A stretch of 64,000 bases of DNA from Myxacorys chilensis ATA2-1-KO14 (GCA_019359275.1 JAHHHP010000001.1:1-64000); one strand, 5' to 3'; counted from the first letter of the stretch, positions 1-9,208 are shown. The notes: generated by a model not told the origin, from the letters alone. A program made the numbers and translations.

Positions 1-159
1 ACTGCTGCAACTCGGGCAAAGAACGGGTTCGAGAACCATCAGAGTTATCCTTGCTGAAACCACACTCCTCCAGTATCGCAAAATCCACACGTCTAGAACA
101 CGACCCGAATTCTATAGTAGATGCAACCGATCTTCTCCGCTGTCTATCACATCTGGGAA

Positions 160-191
160 AATCTCCAATTTTTTCAAAAAAATTGGAGATT
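160..191. repeat. A/T-rich inverted repeat near left edge
   Basis: The arm AATCTCCAATTTTTT (160-174) is followed two bases later by its exact complement (177-191). The 15-bp stem with almost no loop could be a terminator or a cruciform. No credible gene is visible in positions 1-247, although one frame stays open from the left edge to about 217 without motifs. Confidence 0.6.
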
Positions 192-247
192 CAATTATGC
201 TATTGAATAATGCGAAATGATCGCTCAGCGCAGTAGAATTAGTCAAA

Positions 248-272
248 CAAAAGGGGCGCTATCTACGCCCCT
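248..272 (-). terminator. Intrinsic terminator of the hemerythrin-like gene
   Basis: Read on the minus strand there is a 7-bp stem (AGGGGCG and CGCCCCT, at 252-258 and 266-272) with a 7-nt loop, followed by a T-rich run. It begins about 25 bases after the stop codon of the minus-strand gene at 298-1338, where a rho-independent terminator is expected. Confidence 0.75.
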
Positions 273-297
273 AAATCAACTCAACTCAGCAAACTTA

Positions 298-1338
298 CTA
301 TTTCATAGAAGCTAGTTCATCTTGAATTTTGCTCTTAGCAGCCTTAAATTGAGTCGCTAATTGCTCGCTTTCAGCACTGCTGAAGTTATCCCGGATGGCC
401 GCAAAGTAGGTGCTTTCTTCTTGGCGCACGTGATCCATCACAATGTCACGCAAACTGCGCACAGCGTTGAGGAATTCTTCAGAGGAAGGATTCAATCCGC
501 GAATCTCATCCATGATCACCTTCATCTCAGCTTGCTCGTCGTACAGTTCCTTCAGGTCGCCTTCGGAATATCTGCCTCGAACCGCCGGGTAAGCCACTTC
601 TTCTTCAGCCCGAGCATGAGCCGTCAAATCCTTGAAGATCTGACCGAAGTATTCTTGGCGCTTCTGCGGGTCGTTGGTTTGCTCAACTTCGCCAAACAAA
701 ATGTTTACCTTCTGGTGATCCATCCGAATGACATCTTGCAAGTTCATGTCAGACTTGTCGGTGTTGTGAGTAACAACACTACCTGCTACTCCAGTTAGTG
801 CAGCAACAGCGTCTTGTACACGCGACCACAGACCTTGATCTGCATCCATGCCAGTCAATTCACGCACGCCCAGATTTTCTAACACGCCCTTGAGTTGCTC
901 TTGGTGAGCGCGGTTCTCGAAGTTAACAGTGTTAAGTGGTGTGATAGCTGCCTCAACGTCTGCTCCAACTTTTTGAGCCGCTTTGTGAATTACGATACCC
1001 GACATTGCCTGTTCATGCTTCAGCAATTCATGCTGGAACACTTTCTCGTACACGGTTAATTCAGAGCCAGACATGAGTTTTTCAACTGCCTGAATCATCT
1101 GAGTAACGGTTTCTTTAGGCTCTGACTTCACGCCGTACTGAACAATTACTGTGTCCAAGACACCCAGATTTTTCTGGTCGTCTCTCAGCATGTCTTGAAA
1201 GCGCTTATTAATCTCAGAATCTGCTGTTGCCGAAATAAGTTTTTGTTCGTTGGCAATAATTAGTTCTTGGATTGCTTTTAAATCGGCAAGCTTTGTAGCG
1301 ATCGCCATACGCTTTGTATCGTCAAGTGTCATTACCAT
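298..1338 (-). CDS. Hemerythrin HHE-domain protein
   Basis: This 346-residue, all-helical protein has no signal peptide, so it is probably cytoplasmic. The C-terminal half (about residues 195-330) reads as a hemerythrin HHE bundle, with metal-ligand candidates in MDHQK, THARAEEE and DHVRQEES. The family binds a di-iron centre and handles O2, NO or iron. The third helix has DEQAEM where HHE domains usually carry a His, so one ligand may be replaced. The N-terminal half is a second helical domain with repeated Glu/His (LLKHEQA, AHQEQ) that may be ferritin-like; this is an inference. The ATG at 1338 has a GGAG eight bases upstream. The gene stands alone, with a terminator just downstream. Confidence 0.8.
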   Translation of the reverse strand: MVMTLDDTKRMAIATKLADLKAIQELIIANEQKLISATADSEINKRFQDMLRDDQKNLGVLDTVIVQYGVKSEPKETVTQMIQAVEKLMSGSELTVYEKVFQHELLKHEQAMSGIVIHKAAQKVGADVEAAITPLNTVNFENRAHQEQLKGVLENLGVRELTGMDADQGLWSRVQDAVAALTGVAGSVVTHNTDKSDMNLQDVIRMDHQKVNILFGEVEQTNDPQKRQEYFGQIFKDLTAHARAEEEVAYPAVRGRYSEGDLKELYDEQAEMKVIMDEIRGLNPSSEEFLNAVRSLRDIVMDHVRQEESTYFAAIRDNFSSAESEQLATQFKAAKSKIQDELASMK

Positions 1339-1531
1339 TTCGTATTCTCCAATTATTGAATAGTTTGGATCGGCATCCTACACAAGGTTCGCGTAGGATT
1401 CGTTACAATTCATCTTTCGGATGGTTGACCTTGAAGAGAGTAAAAGCGCGCAATGATCAGACTCTGGGTATAAGGAAAAGGGAAGAGCGAGACTCAGTAG
1501 GAAAGGTGAAGTAAAGCTCAGTACGTTCTGC

Positions 1532-2539
1532 TCATTCCGTAAAGTCTTTCAAATCTTCGAGCATTGCAGCTAACACAGAAACACAATCCACCATTGTAGC
1601 GATCCAAGCATTGGCTGAAAATTTGGTGCTATGACGACTATCGATTATGGTTTTGCCGCGTGTCCACCGGCCTTCAGTTTCAATGTCCACTTGAGCGCGA
1701 CGAAAGGTGAGGGTTTCTGGATAAAACAAATAGGCAAGCGTTGCCGCATCATGCACCAAAAATCCTTGGACTCCTCGCGTTTCTCGATAGGTCAATGACG
1801 TTCGAGTCATGAAATCGCAAAGAGCAACAATAAAGTGTGTCAGTTGCGATGAGTGTAACAATTTTGGAGTTGCGTTTTCCCAATGGCGCTGGAGTTGGGC
1901 TGCCATTTCAGGCGTAAAGATTAAGTGATGAGTTACATCGAGCGGAATGACCACCAGATCGGCTCGACTAGCAAACACGATTTGCGCGGCTTCTGGATCG
2001 AAAGCAATGTTAAATTCTGCCTGTGACGTAACATTGCCGTGGGTTTGGAACGCGCCACCCATGATGACGATTTCCTTGGCGCGTTTTAGAATACCAGGTG
2101 ATTTTTTCTCAGCCGAAGCAAGATTGGTGAGCGGCGCGATCGCAACAATCGTAATTTCTCCCGGCATCGCTTGCAGTTTTTCAATCAAAATATCGTCTGA
2201 GTCTCGTGCCGTAGCGAACGATCGTCCAGAAACAGGAAGCGTGTGAGACAGGTTTCCCATGCCGTCTGCTCCATGAATGTAAGCTGCATCCGCAATGTCT
2301 TCTACCGCTCGGCGCACTCCTCGCCCGACTTCTACCGCATCGAAGCCGCCCAAGTGCAAAAGCTGACCCGCACTTTGAAAGGTTTGCTGAGCGCTAACAT
2401 TGCCCTCGGCGGTTGTAATGGCAATGATCTCGGCTAGCCCTCGTTTAGCTAAGCTTTGCAACCAAAATAATGCAAAAGCATCATCGCCTCCAGGATCGGT
2501 ATCGACAACGATTTTGCGAATAGAAGATTGGCAATTCAT
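1532..2539 (-). CDS. Inosine-uridine type nucleoside N-ribohydrolase
   Basis: The N-terminal DTDPGGDDAFAL motif is the calcium- and ribose-binding signature of the nucleoside hydrolase superfamily, which splits ribonucleosides into base and ribose. The length (about 335 residues) and later motifs (IVIMGGAF, AEFNIAFDPEAA) match the IunH/RihA-C group; the substrate cannot be told. I chose the ATG at 2539; a TTG two codons upstream (2545) is an alternative. It is divergent from ribokinase (start 2626) with under 90 bp between them, so both probably share a regulated promoter region. Together they would release ribose from nucleosides and phosphorylate it. Confidence 0.88.
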   Translation of the reverse strand: MNCQSSIRKIVVDTDPGGDDAFALFWLQSLAKRGLAEIIAITTAEGNVSAQQTFQSAGQLLHLGGFDAVEVGRGVRRAVEDIADAAYIHGADGMGNLSHTLPVSGRSFATARDSDDILIEKLQAMPGEITIVAIAPLTNLASAEKKSPGILKRAKEIVIMGGAFQTHGNVTSQAEFNIAFDPEAAQIVFASRADLVVIPLDVTHHLIFTPEMAAQLQRHWENATPKLLHSSQLTHFIVALCDFMTRTSLTYRETRGVQGFLVHDAATLAYLFYPETLTFRRAQVDIETEGRWTRGKTIIDSRHSTKFSANAWIATMVDCVSVLAAMLEDLKDFTE

Positions 2540-2625
2540 AAGCAAGTTTTAACTGACTGAAGCAAAGCTAAGGTGATATTAAGTCTCAGCCGCCTCTTTA
2601 ATCTCATTCCTAACCCTAAATTTCT

Positions 2626-3561
2626 ATGAGCGCGATCGTATTTGGTAGCATCAACATGGATCTCGTGACCCGGACTCCTCGCCTGCCCGTTGCTGGTGAA
2701 ACGTTAACCGGGCATTCGTTTGAGACGATATCAGGAGGCAAGGGAGCCAATCAGGCCGTTGCGGTGGCTCGATTGGGTGTAGCAACCGAGTTAATTGGAC
2801 GAGTGGGAAATGATCCATTTGGGCAGGACTTATTGGCTGGATTAATAGCCAATGGTGTCGGGTGCGATCGCGTCTTGGTCGATGCATCGATTGGTTCTGG
2901 TGTAGCCGCGATCGCGGTTGATGATGCCAGCGAAAACAACATTATTGTTGTTCCTGGTGCAAATGGGCGAGTCGGGCAGGCTGACCTAGAGCGATTGCAG
3001 GAGGTTTTGCCACAGGCAAAGGTTCTCTTGTTACAGCTTGAAATTCCGTTAGAAGCGGTCGTGGCGGCGGCTCAAGCGGCAAGACAGGCGGGGGTGACGG
3101 TTATTCTCGATCCGGCTCCGGCTCAAACGCTACCAATGGAACTGTATTCGTGGGTTGATGTCATAACGCCCAACCAAGTAGAAGCCAGTCAACTTGTCGG
3201 ATTTACGGTAAATGATCAAGAGAGTGCAATGCGAGCCGCAACGCTAATTCATCAGCGCGGTGTTGCAACCGTGATTATAAAACTAGGCAAGTTGGGTGCA
3301 TTTTGTTCAACCGGAAATGAAACCTTTTTAATTCCGAGTTTTCCAGTCAAAGCAGTAGATACCGTTGCGGCTGGAGATGCGTTTAATGGAGGGTTAGCAG
3401 CGGGTTTAGCGGCAGGTTTATCACTCCAGAAAGCGATGATCCAAGCGTCTGCGATCGCGGCTTTATCGGTAACTAAAGCTGGAGCACAGCCGTCTTTGCC
3501 GACTCGCGAAGAACTCACGACATTTCTATCGGCACACGGCAATCAGACCTTGATGAACTAA
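2626..3561 (+). CDS. rbsK: Ribokinase (PfkB family)
   Basis: This 311-residue PfkB-family sugar kinase phosphorylates D-ribose to ribose 5-phosphate. It has the N-terminal substrate loop GGKGANQAVAVARLG (about residues 37-51) and the C-terminal PfkB signature DTVAAGDAFNGG with the catalytic Asp (about residues 245-256). NxDLVTRTPRLPVAGET at the N-terminus is typical of ribokinase rather than adenosine kinase or fructokinase. It is divergent from a nucleoside hydrolase, which would supply its ribose. There is no ribose transporter nearby, so internally produced ribose is the likely substrate (inference). Confidence 0.9.
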   Translation: MSAIVFGSINMDLVTRTPRLPVAGETLTGHSFETISGGKGANQAVAVARLGVATELIGRVGNDPFGQDLLAGLIANGVGCDRVLVDASIGSGVAAIAVDDASENNIIVVPGANGRVGQADLERLQEVLPQAKVLLLQLEIPLEAVVAAAQAARQAGVTVILDPAPAQTLPMELYSWVDVITPNQVEASQLVGFTVNDQESAMRAATLIHQRGVATVIIKLGKLGAFCSTGNETFLIPSFPVKAVDTVAAGDAFNGGLAAGLAAGLSLQKAMIQASAIAALSVTKAGAQPSLPTREELTTFLSAHGNQTLMN

Positions 3562-3592
3562 TCTCAAAGAGTTGTTGATACTCTAGATCTGC

Positions 3593-5113
3593 ATGATTCG
3601 GTTAACTCGCTGGCAACTGCTGCGATCGCTCCTTGCTGTTCTGCTTATTGTGATCTCGTGGGCAGGCATTGCCGCTGCCCAAACCGGACTCACCATCCGA
3701 TTTTTTGAACGGGAAACGGTTCCGTTGCTCTACATTGCGCCTAAACAAGCCCAGGCTGCACCCGGCGTTTTGGTTGCCCACGGCTTTTCAGGCTCGAAAC
3801 AGTTGATGTTGGGCTATGGGTATGTGTTGGCGCGAGCAGGCTACGCCGTTATGCTGTGGGATTTTGACGGACATGGAGCCAATCCGAACCCGCTAGGAAG
3901 ATTTGACGGTAACGCCCTTCAGAAGAATCTTCAGGTGGCGTTGCGATCGCTCACGGAGCAACCCGGAGTCGATGCGAGTCGTCTAGCGCTGTTGGGGCAT
4001 TCGATGGGCGGATCAGCCGTTCTTTCGGCAGGAGTGAATGACGTGGATCGATTTGCGGCGACGATCGCTGTGTCTTCTGCGGGGGGAGGCATAACGCCAC
4101 AAGCACCCCGCAGTCTGCAATTACAGGTTGGCGCTTGGGAAGGACGGCTCATTCCGTATGCTGAGCGATCGCTGGCTCAAGCGGGAGGAGCGAATTCGCA
4201 GTTCAATCAAGGCAAGGCGCGAGAGCTAATCGTTGTGCCAAGCGTTGAACACATCACGATTTTGTTTAATGGAGCCAGTCATCAGGCGGCGTTGAAGTGG
4301 CTAGATGCCGCGTTCGATCGGCAATCCACAAGCCATTATGTCGATCGCCGCATGATTTGGTATTTTCTGCATTTAGTAGGATGGCTGCTGGCGCTGAGTG
4401 TCATTGCACCGAAATTTGCAGCATCAACCTCAACCAATTCACAAATCACCGATTCACAAATCAAAGTACCGATTGCCAAAGTACCAATTGCCAAAGTACC
4501 AATTGCCAGAAGTGCGATCGGGCTGATTGGCTCGGCGATCGCAGCCGTCGGAGGGCTGCTGTTACTCAATCCTCTCGTTCAACTGCAATCGTTAGGAGGA
4601 GTGCAAGTTGGCGGCGCGGTTGGCGTTTGGTTTTTGATTGCAGGACTCGTGTGGTTAGTGGTTCTCGGTCGATTTCCCCGTCCAAGCGTCCGAACGGTCG
4701 GACTTGGACTTGCTGTGTTTGCGCTGCTTTGGATTGCGTTTGGGCTGATGGCGCAATTTGTTTGGCTTCAGTGGTGGTTGATTTTACCCCGGTTGAAAGT
4801 TTGGTTGCCGATTGCGATCGCGTGTTTTCCTTGGTTTCTCGCGTCTGGCATTGTTCAACAAGATATCAGTACCAGAAGCCGTTTCCTGTGGTGGTTCGGA
4901 CAAAGCCTGATACTGATTGGCGGATTTATTCTAGTGATTTCTGTAGTACCTAAACTAGGATTCATGTTTCTACTATTGCCACTGTTTCCAGTGTTAATAG
5001 GATTGTTGTCATTTGTTGAGGCACTATTAAATGAGGCGTGGATCTACGCGATCGCAAGTGCACTATTGTTTGCATGGTTACTAGCCGCCGGGTTTCCCTT
5101 ATCTGCGGCTTAA
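3593..5113 (+). CDS. Membrane-anchored alpha/beta hydrolase
   Basis: This 506-residue protein starts with a hydrophobic segment ending in AQT (residues 8-31; signal peptide or anchor). An alpha/beta-hydrolase domain follows (about 40-250), with the oxyanion region VAHGFSG and the nucleophile elbow GHSMGGS (Ser137). The second half has about six hydrophobic stretches that should be membrane helices. Between the two lies a low-complexity linker of five-residue repeats (NSQIT, DSQIK, then KVPIA three times). The substrate is unknown; the catalytic domain resembles dienelactone hydrolase/esterase folds. The gene starts 31 bp after rbsK and may be co-transcribed. Confidence 0.75.
   Translation: MIRLTRWQLLRSLLAVLLIVISWAGIAAAQTGLTIRFFERETVPLLYIAPKQAQAAPGVLVAHGFSGSKQLMLGYGYVLARAGYAVMLWDFDGHGANPNPLGRFDGNALQKNLQVALRSLTEQPGVDASRLALLGHSMGGSAVLSAGVNDVDRFAATIAVSSAGGGITPQAPRSLQLQVGAWEGRLIPYAERSLAQAGGANSQFNQGKARELIVVPSVEHITILFNGASHQAALKWLDAAFDRQSTSHYVDRRMIWYFLHLVGWLLALSVIAPKFAASTSTNSQITDSQIKVPIAKVPIAKVPIARSAIGLIGSAIAAVGGLLLLNPLVQLQSLGGVQVGGAVGVWFLIAGLVWLVVLGRFPRPSVRTVGLGLAVFALLWIAFGLMAQFVWLQWWLILPRLKVWLPIAIACFPWFLASGIVQQDISTRSRFLWWFGQSLILIGGFILVISVVPKLGFMFLLLPLFPVLIGLLSFVEALLNEAWIYAIASALLFAWLLAAGFPLSAA
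4436..4507 (+). repeat. In-frame 15-bp tandem repeats
   Basis: Two 15-bp units (4436-4465) encode NSQIT and DSQIK, followed by three units of AAAGTACCRATTGCC (4463-4507) encoding KVPIA each time. The second and third KVPIA copies are identical, which suggests recent slippage. They sit in the linker between the hydrolase domain and the membrane part of the host gene. Confidence 0.9.
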
Positions 5114-5280
5114 AGTCTAAAGTCTGTGGCTTAAACTACCAACACTTAACGATCACAGTCTAGGCTAAAATAGGATTAGATACTGAAAGTTCATGCCTTC
5201 GAGCTTTTCAGTCTAAAAATTTATCACTAGGACTAGGCTCTGAATTCCCCTCCTTGTGCCATTGGTTTACCCATTGGTTC

Positions 5281-5286
5281 AGGAGG
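5281..5286 (+). promoter_or_regulatory. Ribosome binding site deciding a TTG start
   Basis: A perfect AGGAGG lies five bases before TTG (5292). The upstream GTG (5256) in the same frame has no such site, so TTG at 5292 is the better start for the Crp-like gene. Confidence 0.65.
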
Positions 5287-5291
5287 CTATT

Positions 5292-6008
5292 TTGTTACAG
5301 AATTTTGGTTCACCTAAAAATCAACTGCTCGCCGCCTTACCTGACGAGGACTATCAGCGCATTCTGCCACACCTAGAAGTCGTTGACCTACCCCTACAGA
5401 AAGTTCTCTATCATCCGGGTGACTCGATTGAATATGTTTATTTCCCTCGCGAATCGATCATTTCATTAGTCACCATTCTAGAAGACGGGGCGAGTGTTGA
5501 AGTCGGGATCATTGGAAACGAGGGCGTGCTAGGCGTTGAGGTATTTTTAGGCGACCCAACCGCGCACCACGAAATGGTCGTTCAATCTGCCGATAGTGGG
5601 ATACGCATGGCGGCAGCCCCATTTAAGGTAGAGTTTGAGCGAGGAGGGCCGCTGCAACGCCTGCTGCTAAGGTACACGCAGACTCTATTTTTTCAGGTGT
5701 CACAGGGGGGAGCCTGCTTCCGCCGCCATACGATTGAAGAACGGTTAGCGCGTTGGCTGCTGATGGTTAGCGATCGCATAGGTTCTAACGAACTCCCGCT
5801 CACTCAAGAGTTTATTGCTCAGATGCTCGGCACCCGCAGGGCAGGCGTGACAATCGCAGCAGGAACGCTGCAACGGGCGGGACTAATCCGCTATGGGCGA
5901 GGCAGAATTACGATAGTTGATCGTGAACATTTAGAAGAAGCGTGTTGTGAGTGTTATAGGCTGATCAAAGAGATGACTGAGCGATCGCTGCCTCTTGAGC
6001 GCGAGTGA
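5292..6008 (+). CDS. Crp/Fnr family transcriptional regulator
   Basis: It has an N-terminal cupin-like cyclic-nucleotide-binding fold (about residues 10-140 of 238), including KVLYHPGDSIEYVYFP and the glycine turn IGNEGVLGVEVFLG. A C-terminal winged helix follows, with LTQEFIAQMLGTRRAGVT as the likely recognition region. The canonical cAMP-phosphate Arg-Ala-Ser motif is absent, so the effector is unclear. This subfamily (HTH_Crp_2) is common in cyanobacteria and alphaproteobacteria. The TTG start is chosen from the AGGAGG site; GTG at 5256 would add 12 residues. It is monocistronic with its own terminator at 6184-6215. Confidence 0.82.
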   Translation: MLQNFGSPKNQLLAALPDEDYQRILPHLEVVDLPLQKVLYHPGDSIEYVYFPRESIISLVTILEDGASVEVGIIGNEGVLGVEVFLGDPTAHHEMVVQSADSGIRMAAAPFKVEFERGGPLQRLLLRYTQTLFFQVSQGGACFRRHTIEERLARWLLMVSDRIGSNELPLTQEFIAQMLGTRRAGVTIAAGTLQRAGLIRYGRGRITIVDREHLEEACCECYRLIKEMTERSLPLERE

Positions 6009-6183
6009 TTGCATAATTCTGCCCTTTTGTCTAGTGCGTACCAAATCGTACTGACGCTAAAGGAAATGAGCATTACATTTAGGAATGAGCTATTTCACTC
6101 TGAAACCTATAAAACCCCATAATACGAAAGCTGGAATCTAATAAAAAAGCTTTCGACATAAACAATAAAATCGGAGAAATAGC

Positions 6184-6215
6184 AGAGGCGAGGGGCAATG
6201 CCCCTCGCCTCTTTT
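6184..6215 (+). terminator. Intrinsic terminator after the Crp-like gene
   Basis: A perfect 13-bp G+C-rich stem (6184-6196 with 6200-6212) has a 3-nt AAT loop and ends in a short T-run. It lies about 175 bp past the stop codon. Confidence 0.75.
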
Positions 6216-6241
6216 AATACTAAGTAACCAAAATTCGCCCT

Positions 6242-6287
6242 ACAGGACTTATGCGTGAGCAACGAGAAACCTTCGCGTAAGTCCTGT
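6242..6287. repeat. Inverted repeat with ACAGGACTTA ends (MITE/REP-like)
   Basis: Arms ACAGGACTTATGCG (6242-6255) and CGCGTAAGTCCTGT (6274-6287) pair over 14 positions with one T-G wobble around an 18-nt loop. From memory, AGGACTTACGC-type ends are frequent in dispersed cyanobacterial repeats and some IS inverted repeats. It lies between convergent genes. Confidence 0.6.
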
Positions 6288-6327
6288 TCTAGCGATCACG
6301 GCAAAGCAAATGCTCCTAGATGGCCAT

Positions 6328-9057
6328 TTAGCTCACCTTAAATGTCTCGACAGAACCTTGCAGTTCTTTTGCGATCGCCGTTGTTTGGCGCAGTGAGTCA
6401 GACACCTGTATCGACGAATTAGAAGTTCGTTCTGCGACTTGGGCAATCTCATGCATTAACGTTGCGATCGCGTGCGTTGTTTCAACTTGCGATTCAGTTG
6501 CAAGCGAAATGGATTGCACAAGCTGATTGATGCCGTGAGAAGCCTTCATCATTTGCTCTAAACTCTGCTTCGCATCCTCAACACACTGAGTTCCCTCCAC
6601 AACTTGTGCTGTGCCCTGCTCCATTGCATCGATCACCTCGCCTGTTTCTTGCTGAATATTTAAGACGAGATGTTCAATTTCTTGCGTTGCTTCAGAGGCG
6701 CGAACCGCCAAGGCTGCCACTTCGTCAGCCACGGTAGCAAACCCCTGACCTTCTTTGCCCGCCCGCGCCGCTTCGATGCCTGCATTAATCGCCAGCATAT
6801 TCGTCTGCACCGAAATCTGATTGATCAGCGACACCACTTTAGAAATCTGCTGCGAAGCTTCTCCCAATCGCTTCACTTTCTTCGCCGTCTCGCCGATCGT
6901 TTGCCGTAACTCTACAATGCTTTGCACCGTCGCATCGATTGCCAGTCCGCCTGTTTCTGCGGTTGCTGAAGCGCTCTGACTCACGATCGCGGCTTGCTGA
7001 GCGCTTTGAGCCACCGTTTTGATCGACGTGATCATTTGCTCAACAGAAGCCAACGTTGACGCGGTTTCTTGAGCTTGCAGGTCAGCATCCGTAGACAGCG
7101 ATCGCACAGCGACTTCATGGTTGCCCAGCGACGCACTCACCTCAACCGTTGCCTGTTTGACCTGCTGCACGAGGTGCTGCAAATTCTCTACGATCGCGTT
7201 AAAGAAATCCGCAATGATGCCGATTTCTCCCTCTCCCACCATAGCGCGGGCGGTGAGGTCGCCCATTGCCGCTTTTTCAACATGTTGCAGCAGTTCTAGT
7301 AGCTGAAACTGAAAGGTTTCTTTGTGCTGCCGTCGCTCCTCAGATAGCGTTTCGACATGCAGTAATTTTTGCTCTTGTTCGACGAGTCGCACTTGCTCTA
7401 GGGCAAATCCGACATGCACCGCCATTTGGTAGAACAAATTCATCTCCGACGATTGCCAGTCGCGAGGGCCAGAACACTGGTGAACCGCCAACAATCCGAT
7501 CAGCTTGCCCTCGACCACCATCGGTGCGACTAAGTTTGCTTTCACGTGAAATGGTTCGAGCTGGCCGCGATAGCACGGATCGATATCAACGGTATCCAGA
7601 TTGCTGATCGAATGCATTCGTCCTTGGCGATATTTGTCAACAAACTGTTGAGCAAAACACGGATCCGCAATATTGACGCCCAACGACGCCGGATACCCTA
7701 ACGCCACCGATTCAGCCACAATTGTGCCTTGCCACTGCTCATCAAACAGATAGACAAGGGCGCGATCGCACTCTAACAATCGTCTCACCTCGCGTACTGC
7801 GGTTTGCATCACGCCGTCCACATCGAGCGATTTGCGAATGTGGAAGGTTGCTTCATTAAAGCATTGGAGATCGGAGGCGTGGCGGACTTGCTGCTGCAAC
7901 AGCGATTGCAATTGATCTGCCATCGAATTCACGCTGCCACTGAGGGATGTAATTTCATCATCCCCGCGTAGTGTTAGGCGGGTTTCTAACTGTCCTTGAC
8001 CCAACGCTTGAATCGCAGTTGTAACAGAGGTCAGGCGGCGAGCTAAGCGACCCGACAGCCATGCCGCAATACATCCCGCCAAGACCGCCGCGACGGATGT
8101 GCCAATTCCTAAGATCAGCAGCAGTTGTTGCCTCGGTTGAGAAGCCGTTTCAACGGTACTGCCTAGCAAAATTTGCCAATTGAGATCGGGCAAGCCGTCG
8201 AGCTTTGTCCAAGGAGCGTAGCTGAAGAACAGACGGTTGCCTGGCTCACTAAAATAACGGTTTGGGTCGCGCTGTCCTTCGCGGAGTTCAGGAAAATCGC
8301 TCATGGCATTGCGCCCAATGCGATCGCTTTGTGAGGCGAGAAAGACTTCACTGGAGTTATTGAGTAAGCGATACTCTTGCCCGACCAAGGTGTAGGATTT
8401 GATTTGATCCGCCAGTTTCGCTAACGGTAAATCAGCCCGCGCGATCGCAATGGTTTTCCCTGTGTCAGCATCTTTGATGGGTGCTGCAAAATAAACTTCA
8501 GAGGTTCGCTCTTTTGAAAAAATGATCGGCTGGCTAATAAACGGTTTATTGGTTTTTAGAACAGTGCGAAAGTAATCTTGATTGGCTTGGTTCGCAACCG
8601 ATTGACTTGCCGTTTGGCTCAAGACATTGCCTTCTAAATCAAAAATGGCGACATCGTCATACATCCCATACGGTTCGACAATCCGCTTCAGCGCCGCATC
8701 TCGTTCTGTCGAACTTAAACTATCTCGCACTTTTGCGTTTGCCAACACCGCCGAACTAGCAATTGCCTGAATATCAGCGTAACGCTGCGCCATGTAGCGG
8801 CTAATGAGATCGCTTAAGCGAACAGACGACACCTGCTGAGTGTCTGCCAGTTGTTGCGTCAAAGCGCGATTTGCTAAACCGTAGCCGATCGCGCCCACAC
8901 CAAATACGGGTAATGTTCCTAGAATGATCGCGATCGCGGCGATCTTCTTTTCTAGACCGAGGGGCGTTAGCCGAGTGAAAAATGAGTCTTGAGAACGCGG
9001 AGTCACGAGACGCCGAGACGGTGGCGTTGAGATCTGCGATTCTATTTGGTCAACCAT
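6328..9057 (-). CDS. PixJ-like methyl-accepting chemotaxis receptor with GAF domain
   Basis: Residue numbers count from a possible GTG/ATG start at 9129. TM1 is about 62-86, followed by a periplasmic dCACHE-like sensor (about 90-330), TM2 (335-358), HAMP (360-410), GAF (425-585), a second HAMP-like segment (615-665) and an MCP signalling hairpin (about 690-930) with tip QTNMLAINAGIEAARAGKEG. The GAF ends in LLAVHQCSGPRDW and has KANLVAPM, both typical of cyanobacterial phytochrome-family GAFs. It also has DPCF (489-492) and DPCY (517-520). I prefer the start MVDQIES at 9057, because the 24 residues before it look untranslated; neither start has a clear ribosome site. A response regulator lies directly upstream, and no CheW gene is present between them. 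Confidence 0.85.
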   Translation of the reverse strand: MVDQIESQISTPPSRRLVTPRSQDSFFTRLTPLGLEKKIAAIAIILGTLPVFGVGAIGYGLANRALTQQLADTQQVSSVRLSDLISRYMAQRYADIQAIASSAVLANAKVRDSLSSTERDAALKRIVEPYGMYDDVAIFDLEGNVLSQTASQSVANQANQDYFRTVLKTNKPFISQPIIFSKERTSEVYFAAPIKDADTGKTIAIARADLPLAKLADQIKSYTLVGQEYRLLNNSSEVFLASQSDRIGRNAMSDFPELREGQRDPNRYFSEPGNRLFFSYAPWTKLDGLPDLNWQILLGSTVETASQPRQQLLLILGIGTSVAAVLAGCIAAWLSGRLARRLTSVTTAIQALGQGQLETRLTLRGDDEITSLSGSVNSMADQLQSLLQQQVRHASDLQCFNEATFHIRKSLDVDGVMQTAVREVRRLLECDRALVYLFDEQWQGTIVAESVALGYPASLGVNIADPCFAQQFVDKYRQGRMHSISNLDTVDIDPCYRGQLEPFHVKANLVAPMVVEGKLIGLLAVHQCSGPRDWQSSEMNLFYQMAVHVGFALEQVRLVEQEQKLLHVETLSEERRQHKETFQFQLLELLQHVEKAAMGDLTARAMVGEGEIGIIADFFNAIVENLQHLVQQVKQATVEVSASLGNHEVAVRSLSTDADLQAQETASTLASVEQMITSIKTVAQSAQQAAIVSQSASATAETGGLAIDATVQSIVELRQTIGETAKKVKRLGEASQQISKVVSLINQISVQTNMLAINAGIEAARAGKEGQGFATVADEVAALAVRASEATQEIEHLVLNIQQETGEVIDAMEQGTAQVVEGTQCVEDAKQSLEQMMKASHGINQLVQSISLATESQVETTHAIATLMHEIAQVAERTSNSSIQVSDSLRQTTAIAKELQGSVETFKVS

Positions 9058-9208
9058 AACTAAGGTGAGGTGCAACAAGTAAAGGAAATAGTCGCGTAAA
9101 TGCACTGAAAATCCTGTCCCCTTTCCCATGAAAGAGGACTAGAGCGAGGGCAAACTTAGAGATTCTTTCGAGGCAATGCTGAAACCCACCTTTGTGAGAA
9201 GCACTCGA

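Noticed and set aside
23..39. tRNA T-arm-like sequence GGTTCGAGAACC near the left edge
   Set aside because: The surrounding bases do not form a five-pair T stem and no acceptor or anticodon arm can be built.
2..217. Open frame at the left edge on the plus strand
   Set aside because: No motif and unusual composition; overlaps the inverted repeat, and ends without any family-like sequence. It could be a fragment, but nothing supports it.
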